Part shown: piece by piece, positions 47,040-58,089 of the stretch | Layout of the letters: every line of letters starts with the position of its first letter | Position numbering within the stretch: position 1 is the stretch's first letter | Assembly: GCA_910574455.1 (NCBI GenBank) | Contig: CAJSYZ010000008.1 | Location: 1,924,707 to 1,988,706 of the forward strand | DNA length: 64,000 nt | Direction of reading: 5' to 3' | DNA from: Trichaptum fuscoviolaceum | Lineage: Eukaryota > Basidiomycota > Agaricomycetes > Hymenochaetales > Trichaptaceae | The notes under the pieces: generated by a model | Database searches by the model: none | Told to the model about the DNA's origin: nothing | Seen by the model: the letters and a program-made list of their open reading frames with translations, nothing else | Program-made: the position numbers and the translations under genes

Positions 47040-48909
47040 ACAACTCACTCCTTTCATGGTGTCTGCTCGACGATTTACCCTTCCCAGCCGACAGCCAGTC
47101 CCTTGTTGCAACAGCGGAGGGTGCTCCTTCGAACTTGCGACTCGACACACTCGGTGAACAGTTGCGCAACGACTCTGGACGGGGTGAGGCTGGTTCATTG
47201 AGCAATGGGGATTGTGGAGGTGAAGGTATCCGGACAAGTTGTCTCAACAATGACTTCGGTATGTTCTTTTCACTCTCCCCCTGCAGAGACCCTGTGTGCC
47301 GCAAGACATGAGCAATGGGTCGCGTCAATATGAGGTGGAAATTGCTCACTAGTAGATGGTCACCTTGATGGCAAACATGGATCAAACTTAATTCTCCTCA
47401 TCGGCTCAGGCGGCTCATGGAGCTCCCTTCTTCGAGGCGAGAACTAAGGTTGTCGAGTTGTAGTACATAACTTGCAAGAAGGGGAATGTCGAGCAGAGGC
47501 TACACCGCGTGTATATGATGGGTGGATTCGGATGTAAAATCCAACAGCATAGCTACTGATACAGCCTGAACATCCTTCTTCGTGATATGCAGGGGTTGAA
47601 ACTGTTGTCACCATAAGGCCGCAAAAGAAAAGCAGCAACTCACCTTCGCGGCATTTTGTTTCGCCCGTGAAAGAGAAGGAGAGACAGGGAGATGAAGGTG
47701 GTGGCTCGGGTCGTTTGTCGCGTCGAGTCACTGTGACACTCGTGACACCCTCCGTGGCAGTGACGGTGACTGACGGTGCCACACGCGCCACACTGCACAG
47801 TGCGAACGCGTTCTACACTCCAATCTACTTTCTTTGTTTCCTCTTATGCGGTCATTTCTCTGTGCTCAGAGACCGCCTGCAAGTCCTTTTCCCGTGCGGT
47901 CGATGGCAAGATTATAAGGACCGCGAGCGCGACGAGGCCGTTGCGCGGCGAAGATCGAGCTGGAATCTCGTACTGCAGAGGTTGAATCGAACTGGTATGT
48001 CTTTTTTTTCTTGCTTTTCCCCATCTCTTCTCCGCACTGATATCTACATTGACCCCACTTGTCACCCTCAACATGCTGCTCGTCCAGCATCCGCAACACA
48101 TACCGTCTTCCACACTCGTGATGCCGCCCCACAAGTAGTACGTGTCGTCAGCCAACTTCCACCATCGCAACCCCTCCTCGCTCTTTCCAAGCTCATTGAG
48201 ATTCACCCAAGCCCAAATCCATTGTCGGCGAGGCATGTGACGCCCCGCCAGCGCAGGGCGAGACAACCGCACCCGCGGAACCCAGCAGCAGCTGCTGCAA
48301 TCGCCGGAGATTGGCAACGGCACGCGGGGAATAGCCCAGCGAAAAACAAGGTGGAAAGGTAAAAGGTACGTGCAGCTACCAGTATATCATTTGTGTGCAT
48401 AAAGTCGGATGTTTATGTTTGTCCTTTTTTGCATGTTTTGCATGGAAACTCTTCAAAACTCCGTGTTGGACATGCGCGATGTACACGCCAGGCGTCCCCC
48501 TCTCCCGTTTCATTAACCCAGCAGGCATCGAACGATGACGTACCCACGCCCAAACTCACTCCTACTACACTCCCCAAGGTCAGCTCGGTTGCTGTGCTTG
48601 TAAGCTCGCCCGCGGAACGCCTGGCAAAGCGTCATAACCGTGACCCTAGTCCTTTTCCCTTACTGATTCTTCGCCCGCTATCGCGGCCGTAGCACCCGCG
48701 CCTATGCCTTCCGCCCAGCCCAGGAGAAGCGCGGCGCCAGCCCGCCACCGAAGCCCAAGGCGAAGACGGTCCTTCTTGCGGTCCCGCCTTCCAGCAGGAA
48801 CGAGACTCACGGTGCCCAGATCACACGCTCGGAAAACGTCAAGTCGCACATTCACCGCGATGCCAGCGGGTGTCCGACTTGCGACGACACTGATTCTGAT
48901 GTCGAGTAA
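47040..48909 (+). CDS. Tentative spliced gene carried inside the TIR element
   Basis: Three open segments look coding on the plus strand. One is at about 47060-47258 (LLDDLPFPADSQSLVATAEG onward, ending NNDFG before a gtatgt donor). One is near 47865-47994 (DRLQVLFPCGRWQDYKDRER, ending before gtatgt). One at about 48680-48909 reads FRPAQEKRGASPPPKPKAK and ends with a Cys/His/Asp-rich tail HIHRDASGCPTCDDTDSDVE. Donor and acceptor sites exist between them, but phases could not all be settled. No transposase motif is seen. It may be a captured host gene or an unrecognised element protein. Confidence 0.33.
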
Positions 48910-48995
48910 ATTACACAGTAAATCAATGTAGTTTCTATATTCTACAATATACTGTATTAATGCACTGTAGTAAAGAATTCTTGCTTGCCTGATTG

Positions 48996-49081
48996 AATAA
49001 ATGATTGAATCAACTGAATGAATCCGTGATTCAATCACCTGATTCAATCACCCTCTATTAGAGGATATTTTCTGAAAATAT
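48996..49081 (-). repeat. Right terminal inverted repeat
   Basis: Inverse copy of 46484-46570. It reads inward from ctgaaaatat with CCTCTAATAGAGG and three or four TGATTSAATCA palindromes, one of them mutated (GATTCATTCAG). Confidence 0.78.
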
Positions 49082-49194
49082 GCCCTTGGGTGCCTGCCCA
49101 TGTAATCTTTGCGCTATGCTAGTGTCTACAGTTTTTCCTTGTGTCGCTTTGTGATTTGCTGATAATAACATTACCTTGACCAACCTGAATGAAA

Positions 49195-49400
49195 TACTAC
49201 TGCCATGATATCATTGCCAGTGTACCACTAGTAGTATACTGTACAACTTGAAAGCAAGCCAAGAACACCATAACTTGAAGTTGAAGTTAAAACAGTGTCA
49301 TGGTACTACTAGTCTTTAAGAGCCAATGCTGCAATGCCAGTGTAGTACTACGTTAAATACGTAGTACTAAGGTCTGTTTCGTCTAGTACATCCTTTTGTT
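49195..49400. repeat. Palindromic mosaic 3' of the Plavaka transposase
   Basis: Words gccagtgtaccactagtagt, acaacttgaaagc, cttgaagttgaagtt, gtactactag and ccagtgtagtactacg cluster between the TIR element and the 3' end of the transposase gene. These are the same words as on the other side of that gene (53520-53760), as expected if they are its subterminal repeats. Confidence 0.5.
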
Positions 49401-49496
49401 TCATTGCCATATCCGAGTCCTCACTCGTAAGTTTCAATATAGTACATTCAAGGTTGTGTATGCTAATTGAAAAGCTTTACTTCAAGTTAGTAGTAA

Positions 49497-52400
49497 TCAT
49501 TGTCTAGTTTCGTACAATGTTTCGTGCATGTGCATGTCAGCAAATCTGTTAACGTAGAATCTATCGTAAAAGTCCAGGGATTCCTCAGGTGTCAATGACT
49601 TCGGAGGAGATTCGTCACCCTTCGGGACCCCAAGGAGGTGAGCTAAACGAAAGATGTCCCCTATATCTATCACAGACAGCTTTGGAGCCTTGCAGTCACG
49701 GTGATAGTGATGTCTGCCACTGTCATTCACTCCGGGACAGCGTCCGACACAGGCGGTAGAGCTCTCCAACTCATATGCTGGTTCAACTATCCACATTCTT
49801 GTTTTCGGGTCGGGCGATTCTCCAACACGCTTGAAAAACTGGACGAGAGCGCATTCCTGACGTTCCACTTTAACGGTGAATGAGAAAAAAAGTATAACCC
49901 TGGCAACTCTCATTCCTGCGAACCCCTGTTTGCGGGAACCACCTTGGACAAGAACTGCATCTCGTCGAGGTTTTCCGCGCCAAGAGGGACTGGACCTGAT
50001 CACCTCCCTCATTGCTTGTTCTATAGGGATCGATTCACCACGATACGCAAAGAACGCGGTGGCTGAATGGAAAATTGAAAAGTCATTGCTAATATCCAGT
50101 TTATAGTGTTCAAATCCGTTGTAGTTTAATTTGGCTTGCCTGCTACTACTAGTAGTAGCAGAACACTTTGAGTTGGTGTTACAACTTTCGTACTTGTTGA
50201 ATAAGTGTTTCTTGATGAGTTGTCGGAGTTGTCGAAGTTCTGGATAGCCTTCTATTGCCGCGAGAGCATCGAGCTGTTTAGGGTACACTTTACTGGACTC
50301 TGCAAGGATAACAATAAACAAGTTGGATTTGCAGCACCAAAAGGATGTTTCACTAACGTTTTTTCGAAGCCATTAATGTAAAGCTCAAAGGGTCATTCCC
50401 GCCACCCAAGCGGAGCTGGCGTTCAGCATTTCCTACGCCATGAACCGCACCACGCTGTGGCTCATCTATTAAACTTTCGGAATCGTCCAAATCTGCAATT
50501 TTGTTGAGCTCTTGAATACCCACAATGGCATTGAAGAAGTCATCTGTATCATCAGCTTCACCTACTACTAATACGTCACGTTGTTGCATCTGCTCTCCCC
50601 CACTGGCATCAGGGTCCCTCTCAGCGTCATCCGACTCTGACTCTGACGACATATTCTTGCGCAAAACATCTCGCAAAGCTCTCCACGAAGCCTCGGCTAA
50701 CGTATCATCCAGCATTCCACGCCTTTTGAAGTCTGCCCTTGGTGCAATAAGTTTACTGAGTCGTTGGTTTGCTGTGATCATCTGACCCAAGGGATCATTT
50801 TTGTTTGAGCGTCGCCATGTTTCCTTGACTGCGTAAATGTGCTTATTCTCTGTGATCGATGAACATAGTCCACTCGGTGCAGCAAACAGAGGAATCATTG
50901 TAGGATAGTGGACCATGGCATGCTGTCGTGGTAGTGAGAAGTTGTCCCGGATACCCATAGCTATGAATATTTGCCGATATTGATGAAAGCAATCCAGAGA
51001 GGCTTTGATCTGATCAAGTGTTGAGGCTGTAATCGTGTACCGACGCACAAGATAACAGAAGTCGAGAAATGCACTCAATGCATGAATTATATCATCCTGC
51101 ACAATGCCCACAATAGCCGGAAGATACACCTAAGCGGTTTACATCGACTACTATCAGCAAACGACCGCCTCGAACAAGAAGGAAAAATCACATACTTTCA
51201 TAAGTGCCTTTGAATCATTGCCTGTCCATTGCTTGAAGCCTCGGCCTTCGGGGAATCTACGTAGTCCAGGAAAAGGAGCAGCGACTCTGATTCTACGCGG
51301 AGGTCAGCGATAGTATTCATATTATACAAATTGTTTGAGAATGGCACCTTTTATCCACAATATCCAGCTCTGTTGTGGTCAAGCTCTGGCATATCCACTC
51401 GACAAGATGATCCTTGAAAACACCTTTGATGATTTGGTGCAATAGGTCCGGAGAAATGAGATCGCATATATCTGCGCGCGGAAAGTCATTGGTGAAGGGC
51501 TACGGGAAAACATAGTTCTTAGAAGCGCATCCAATGGAGAATTTGGAGCACATACCACGATATCTTGGTGGAACCCATACTCTTTGCGAATTGTTGCTCT
51601 GGTTAAGTTGTTGTCATTTACCTGCTCTATCAATCGTTCGTGTAGCTCTTTTGTTCGAGGATTTGATGCAAACTCCGGATTATCTAGGTCCTTGTGGGGA
51701 GCTGTGCATCTATATAGCCACCGTAAGCCATTTCCTCAGACTCCTATGCGATTTTGGAAAGGATGGTACTTACTTGCAGCACCATCCAGTGCATATTGCG
51801 CATAGACTCACCTTTTCCGGATAATCGGCTATATACGAGCCGAGTCCGAGAACCGACCTACGCAAGTGACCATCAGGGCACCGGAGAATGGTCTGTTCAT
51901 TGTTTATGGACATGGCGGTCTTCAGTGAACTCAAGATTCTCGATATAGATGAATGAAAAATTTGATGTCTAAAGCGACGGAAGTCATCTGACTTTTCGTA
52001 CTGTCGCTCAGCTGCAAAAAAGTGTCAAAACACAATTGAATGGCTCAGTTTTTGACACACACTCTTTGGTATTGCTAAAAATGCTACAAGCTGGACTGTA
52101 TTCAACTTTTGGGACCGCCGGGCCTTGTTTGATACATTTCCTATTGAGAGATATAACGGATAATATTCGTTGTTGCCAGTTCCAACGGAAACTGTTGTCT
52201 TGTCGCTCCCCAAGATCACCGGAACGAACATGGACCCATGGACTGCTTTATCTTCGGCTGAGATTTTGTTCTAAGTCAAGGATAATCAGTACACTTCCTC
52301 CAACTTTGAATGCTGCATTATTCATGACTTACAGCCTGTTCCCAAGCGAAATTTCCGGACATGTAATTTCTGAACACTCGTTCTTTGTCATTGATGTCAT

Positions 52401-53508
52401 CAGATTCCTCCTTTGGCTGATATTCACGAAATGGGACATAGTCGAATTCGCCTTCTAAAGCCGTATTATCCACCAAATTTCGGATCACTTCCAAGGGATC
52501 CCGATACCATACATCATATTCTTTCCTCTTCCATGACTCGGTGTTCTCGTCTGTCACTTTTTGGCCATTGTTGTCCGTGTAGAAGTTACTAAAGGATTTC
52601 CAAGGCACATCACCAACTCTCGTAGCGTCAATGACATTGTACAACTTTTGTGCGTCTCCATCGAGTAGCGTACTAGTGGGATCCAGATCTGAGTCATCGT
52701 TGGGCTTAGTTACGTCCAACTCAGAATATCCGCCAGATTTCGCGTTCTTCACAGACTGAATTCGCTGGTAAGCCTTCATGATTCCGAGAAGCTTTGTTAT
52801 ATTACCAGCAGACATTTGCTCATCGCAATAAAGAAAGTCTGCGAGCTCAAAATCTGCTCGGCACGAATAGGGAGACCAGTCATTTGGTGCAGGTTCATTT
52901 CGCGGAACAGGTGGTTCGTCGTTTTCTAAGTTGTTTCCTTCCGCATCACACGGGGTGGCTGCACGATGTTTTTCATCAGAGTGCTATCAAACCGAGGACA
53001 ATATACTTGGTGCGCACCATTCATATATCTGTGATACACCTTTAGGTCACCATCACTCTCCTCATGATCTCCAACGTCGAAGTCCAAATCTTCAGAGGAT
53101 GCACTACGGCCACTGTCACTTCCGGTGCCAGAATGGGACAGAGAATCAGGTCTGTCTAGGTCTTGAAGCAGCTCGTCTCGGCCTATACTGAGCATCGAGA
53201 TATCCTGTGTAAGCATGGAAATATCGTAATCGTAGGAGTCAGGGCCGCTCTCAAAATGACCCTCTGTTGGAAGTTCGGACGACCTCGGTAGAGGTTGAGG
53301 AGTTGGAGCTCGTGTGGGTCGAATAGGTGAAGGATCATAGTAGTCGTGACCACAGGCAGTAGATCTTGCCACGGATGACATCGGATGAGCTGAATATTCA
53401 TGTCTTGCTCTTCCAGTGACTCTTGAACGTCCTACTACAGCTGGGCAAGGTGCATCGAATAGTTGGTGGAAAATGAAGGGGATCGTGCTTTTTCCGTGTC
53501 GCTGGCAT
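49497..53508 (-). CDS. Plavaka-type transposase (CACTA/EnSpm-related)
   Basis: Assembled on the minus strand from about ten exons. The start MPATRKKHDPLHF (53508) is followed by a zinc-finger beginning CTLPSCSRTFKS. A one-base shift separates this from ARHEYSAHPMSSVA, the only clear lesion. Family hallmarks follow in order: TPCDAEGN, WSPYSCRADFELADF, QMSAGNITKLL, YDVWYRDPLEVI, YMSGNFAWEQA, VPVILGSDKTTVSV, YYPLYLSIGNV, FRRFRHQIFHSSISRIL, ILRCPDGHLRRSVLGLGSYI, PFTNDFPRADICDLISPDL, HQIIKGVFKDHLVEW, SITENKHIYAVKETWRRSN, and a C-terminal region with YPELRQLRQLIKKHLF and SVIDIGDIFRLAHLLGV. This is nearly full length, so the element was active recently or still may be. Confidence 0.9.
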
Positions 53509-53519
53509 CAATGTAACCT

Positions 53520-53760
53520 TCAGTAGTACATGTCGATGATTGGGACTCACAGCTGAGTGCCAGCAGGCTGGCAGTGAGTGAACTTGAACCTGAGTTTAAA
53601 TTAGTCATAGTACTACTAGTACTACTGGTAGTACGGTAAGGCTGCCAGCCTGAGTGCAGTGCCAGCCTGAGTGCCAGTGAGTACTAGTACTAGTACTACT
53701 AGTAGTAGTAAGTCACACACTGTGGCAGCCTGGCCAGTGGCAGCCTGAGTGAGTGGGCGT
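53520..53760. repeat. Palindromic mosaic 5' of the Plavaka transposase
   Basis: Contains gtgccagcaggctggcagtg, gtgaacttgaacctgagt, catagtactactagtactac, cagcctgagtgcagtgccag and gagtactagtactagtacta. It lies between the transposase start and the next gene on the opposite strand. It is shared promoter DNA and a likely subterminal repeat region. Confidence 0.55.
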
Positions 53761-53862
53761 AAATTTTCAACTTGTCTAAGATAGACGCCCCCGCCTCCCT
53801 GATCTTGAACTAGCACCTTCGATCCATCTTATTATCACCCAAGTCTCAAAACACTGCACAAA

Positions 53863-56800
53863 ATGTCAACTCGAAGACAGACGAGGGCTAAGAACAATAA
53901 CCAGCACCCCGAGCAGTAGTTGACCAACTCAGAACAAGACGAACAAAGGAGGAGATATTGCGGGAGAAGGAAGAAAAAGACAAAAGGAAAGTACAGCAGG
54001 CAGCGAGGCGGGATGAGGCATTGAAGGAGAAGGAGGAGAAGGAAAAACAGAAGGAAGAACGGGCAGCTTTCCGCAGAGCTGCGGCCCAGCAAGTCGCGGT
54101 CGCGAAAGAGAGGAAAAAACTCGCTGCGGAGCAGAAACGGGCAGCAAAAGAACAAGAGGCAGCTGACAAGGTACGAAAGAAGGTGACTGCAGCAGAAAAC
54201 CAAGAAGCAGCAATGCTAGAGACCGTAGAAATTGAAAACAATTTGTCGAAGGCTCTTGAGACACGCACCCAGATGGGCTCAACAGTGCCTAAACTCGCTG
54301 GAAAATGTGGATGTAGGAAGCCGAAGGGCGAAGCTAGTAGTAAGTCTTCAACCTCAGATCAGTAATTACATAGCTTTGAACTGGCGTAAGCAGGCTCGAA
54401 GAACGATGTTAAAGACGTGTCGGGTTGTGAAGTTGAATACAACGAAGACTTAGACATTGGTGAGTTATACTGCCTATACATTTTCAGATGTTTTCGAAGC
54501 TTGGAGGTTGACTACTTTGACTCACAATATGAAGCGGCGAGTACGGATGCGTCAAACAGAAAGCCTGCAAAAAAGGCTAGGAAAGAAGATCCCAAAGGTG
54601 AACTTCCATTTCACACCCGTGTGCAGACCGCAAAGACGTCGAGATCTGCCGCCACTCCAAGCAACATTTTCTTTCACGCACCTGCCGGACAGAACGAGAG
54701 CCTTTCTGGTGAAGAAACGGATATAATAGACTCGCCCGCTACGTCAAAGCGGGACGACAAGACAAAGCGACCTGCCAGGGCGCTTCGCAACACAGATGAA
54801 TCCACTTTCATTGGTGAAGAGGATGGAGGACTTGAGGTGGCTGGGATAGACTCGAGAGGGATCAATTTGTGAGTTTAAATTTGAAATCTTGCAATGCGTA
54901 CGGGATCAATTTCTGGAATGCACGATGTAATGGTAAGTGTGAAGCTTGATTTAGACTCAGCTAAAGCTCATAGTTTGATCCACTGGCAACTAGATTACTA
55001 ATGTTCATGCTAAAGAAGCGGATCATGACGCTCCGACAACGGGATCAAATTTCCTTCTACCTACAACGATGACACTCTCGTCTTTGTTACCATATTATGA
55101 GCTTCGCTGACGCCAAGCTACACTAGACACAGCATCTCATTGCAAGACAATGAAAACTTAAGTCCTTGGGAGGATGAAGGAGAAACAATAACCCTTACAA
55201 GCTATCATGGTGTAAAAAATAGCACAATCAGTGTGCAACAGAAGGCACATCTTGTCGATTCGGAATCAAATATTGTGAGTTGACGGAACATTAGAATGGC
55301 AGATGCAGTCTGAATACCTTGCTTGTAGGGCGAAAGCAATCCGAGGAGGCTGACAAGGCCGGCTCAAGCTAGTGTGAGTGTGACTTATTACTGTTCGATT
55401 CACGTCAGTTACCCCATGACCGTTTGATCATATCCCTTCGTTATTATTTTTCTGCCAACTGTCGTGTAATGAACAGGATGGAGGTAGCAGCAACTTGAAC
55501 TCAAAGAAAAGGAAGTTGCTGCGCGACACTCTCTCCGGGTCGCAGGTTTCAACGGTAAGCGACGTCATATCATTCCTACCTTTTCCAATCTACTAACCAA
55601 TCCCTTTCCGTACTTGAGGATAAGAACAACGAGACAAAACCAGGTGGACAGGTGAGTGCCAGACAGTGAAGCACAGTGATCCTCATGCTACATCCTTCCT
55701 TCATTGCTTGCTGAATTGATCTTTGGACAGGATGCAAACAAGAGAACTGCCAATTCGCAGCTCAGCGCACCGGTAAGTCCCATCTTAATCCAGTTTCTCT
55801 CGTTTCCCCCTGATTTATGGTTGTAAGGTGCATTCACTAGCCTTGGAACCCCGTATACAGGTATGTGTGGGCGTCAATGCACCGTAGGCTCACTTCCGCT
55901 GTAGCAACTGTTCGTTCCCTTCCTCACATCGGGTTGATCACTAATTTGTGCCTATAAATAGGACATCATAGTCACAAAAAACAGAAAGAGAAAGTCGCCA
56001 CCGGACATCAACTCCCAGGTTGATGTGGTAATTCTTCCACCTTCACGTGTAATGGATTCCTTCATGTTTATGTTTACTTACTTTACACCATCTCAATAGG
56101 CTAGTAAGAGTGTCAAGGTCAAGAAGTCATTGTTGACTGGCATGGACACACAGGTCGGTGCCACAGTAAGTGTCAATTCTTTGGTAGCCGGCATTTTAAG
56201 TTCGTTTCTGACCGGGCGAAAAGGACTTGAGTAAGAAGAGGAAACCCTCTGACACTCCTTATCGGCCTGTGGCCGACACGACGGTAATTGCTTCCTTTCG
56301 AGCTGCTCACTTGCCATGGATAACAGCTTTCTGACGTGTTGCAGTCTGAGATTGGATCCGCTACCTCACATCGCAAGAGGCAGTCGCTAGTGGCTGATAA
56401 TGAAGCAAGTGTGGGTCGATTGATACACTCTGAATATGAGCATTCACTCACTATTCTTATTAGACCGGTGGTCGAAAGATGCCGTTAGCACCCCGAACAC
56501 AGTCGCTTGCAATGACGAGAGTATCCTGCACTCCCGGACCCGAAGTGTTAGTGACTGGGGCTTATCCTGGTCATCGCAAAGTCTCTCGGACTACTAGCTC
56601 AGTGTGTCGAATCAAATTCATTTCTATGACATATTTTTGCTGATTCACTTATATGCAGACATCAGTGGGGCTGGAGGACAAGGGCCGAAATGAAGGAAAG
56701 GAAGGATCTCGCGTGCCAGGCAGAAAAAGGGCGACGAACCAGTGTCTCCCTCCCGGTACTCAGGCCGGTTGGACTCATATTTTATTACCTTCACTATTTC

Positions 56801-58073
56801 GCGCAGTGGGAAAGTCCATCACGCCATGGCAAAGCCCGGACAATGAGTTCATCAGCACACTGTGGGGGAAAGTGTTTGATTCTGTGGAACTAAGTTACGA
56901 AACACAGTTTGCCGACATCTGTTCTCTAGTTGAGTCATTCTTAGTTATCTTCAAGTTACCTTTACCAGATTGAGATGCAATCCTTGTATTTCAGGCGGCC
57001 CAGAGATGCTCTGATAGCTGGCGCAAGAAACTGTTTGAGAAAGCTGAGCATTCAGTTGCGAGTTTTATCAGCAGCGAACAATCAAAGTCAATGCAAAACG
57101 AAGCAATTGTGAAGACGTTGCAGACGCTAGTTGATAAGAAGAAAGCCGAACCGTTTCTATGGGAAAGCTGGTATAGTATGGAGAGGGTAAGTAAAAGAGT
57201 ATTTATTGTCGCATTTTGTGTCCATGTATTGACCCTAAATGTACAGAAGCAAGGACTGTTCTGCTCTGACCTTGTGGTCTCAGTGTTGTCCGTACACATT
57301 GTATTGGCCATGGGTCGGCATAAAATACTGGACAGAAACACCATAGGAAAGCCTATCGGTGCCCTCGCCCTTGCGGCAACAGCGGTATCTATTTTTTTCA
57401 GTACTTATATTGTCCTTATTCGCTGATCTTCTCATGGATAGGTCAAGGTTGCCATTGATAAACAGGTGGCTCGGTTGCAAAATATCAAAGAAGAACTTGG
57501 CGGCGCTGAGTGGTATTTCACTAGCGCTCGTGGCAGCCTCATACGGACGACTATGTTAACTTGTTGTCGAATCCCTCTTTCTTCACTGAATCAAACTGGG
57601 AAAAGGTTCGATCCCGCCTCCTAGCTTACGATGCCAGTACAGATATTGATACGAGAAAGAACACCGAACTTGTTGGATCAGGTATCACTGGCAGGGACTT
57701 TTCCTTGTACTTTGACATCGTAGATGCAGATTCGACCTGCGAGAAAGCGTATGACGAAGGCGCTGGTAATTGGGAAGACGGGAGCGATGATAAGAGCGAC
57801 GAGCGTGAAGGAGCTGAGCATAGAAGCGATGTTGAAGGTGATGCAGAGGACGAGGATGCCGATGCTAAAGGAGATGACGACCTGAGTGAGAGCGGGTACG
57901 AGGGCGCTGACAAGATTGAGGGCGAGGGCGAGGTCGAGGGCGCGGACGAGGACGAGGGCGCGGACGAGGACGAGGGCGCGGACGAGGGCGCGGAGAAGGA
58001 TCCAGGCGGAGATGGCGATAATGAGGAGGACGATGTTACGTTCACGGCTTCGATGGACTTATCACGGAAATGA
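53863..58073 (+). CDS. Lineage-expanded unknown protein with mini-exon array and acidic tail
   Basis: The N-terminus MSTRRQTRAKNNNQHPEQ is followed, one base out of frame, by a long charged coiled coil (TKEEILREKEEKDKRKVQQA onward). Ten consecutive small exons between 55329 and 56520 (45, 78, 33, 42, 33, 66, 66, 60, 66, 57 nt), all with phase-0 ends, encode linkers with basic patches such as NSKKRKL, KNRKRKSPP and DLSKKRKPSD. Then comes a folded part: CLPPGTQAGWTHILLPSL, RCSDSWRKKLFEKAEH, KPIGALALAATAV, FFTESNWEKVRSRL. The tail is acidic, with GADEDEG repeats. This order (basic N-terminal helix, LPPG...W...FLP, FSExNW) resembles a large uncharacterised Agaricomycete family I know only from memory. 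Nuclear location is inferred from the basic patches. Confidence 0.7.
57895..58005 (+). repeat. GAGGGCG/GACGAGG coding minisatellite
   Basis: Direct repeats of gagggcgcggacgaggac encode the GADEDEGADEDEGADEGA stretch in the acidic tail of the gene at 53863-58073. Repeat number is likely to vary between strains. Confidence 0.7.
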
Positions 58074-58089
58074 TAAGTGACCAAAGCGT

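Larger units (their letters stand above)
46484..49081 (+). mobile_element. 2.6-kb DNA transposon with ~85-bp terminal inverted repeats
   Basis: The left end ATATTTTCAGAAAAT...CCTCTAATAGAGG is repeated in inverse orientation at the right end, ending at 49081. Both continue with several TGATTGAATCA/TGATTCAATCA palindromes, a layout typical of transposase-binding subterminal sites. Identity of the two ends is about 80% by eye over 85 bp. GCCC flanks both ends (46480-46483 and 49082-49085) and would be a 4-bp target-site duplication. The interior is GC-richer than its surroundings and encodes no transposase I can recognise, so it is either non-autonomous or of an unfamiliar superfamily. Confidence 0.72.

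Noticed and set aside
46843..47385. 180-codon minus-strand frame inside the TIR element
   Set aside because: The plus strand over the same DNA has a better-balanced frame ending at a clean gtatgt donor; the minus frame shows no motif.
53835..54282. Three overlapping minus-strand frames rich in Phe/Ser/Leu
   Set aside because: They are complements of the Lys/Glu-rich coiled coil of the plus-strand gene.
57626..58084. 152-codon serine/proline-rich minus-strand frame
   Set aside because: It is the complement of the acidic GADEDEG minisatellite of the plus-strand gene; its composition is dictated by the repeat.
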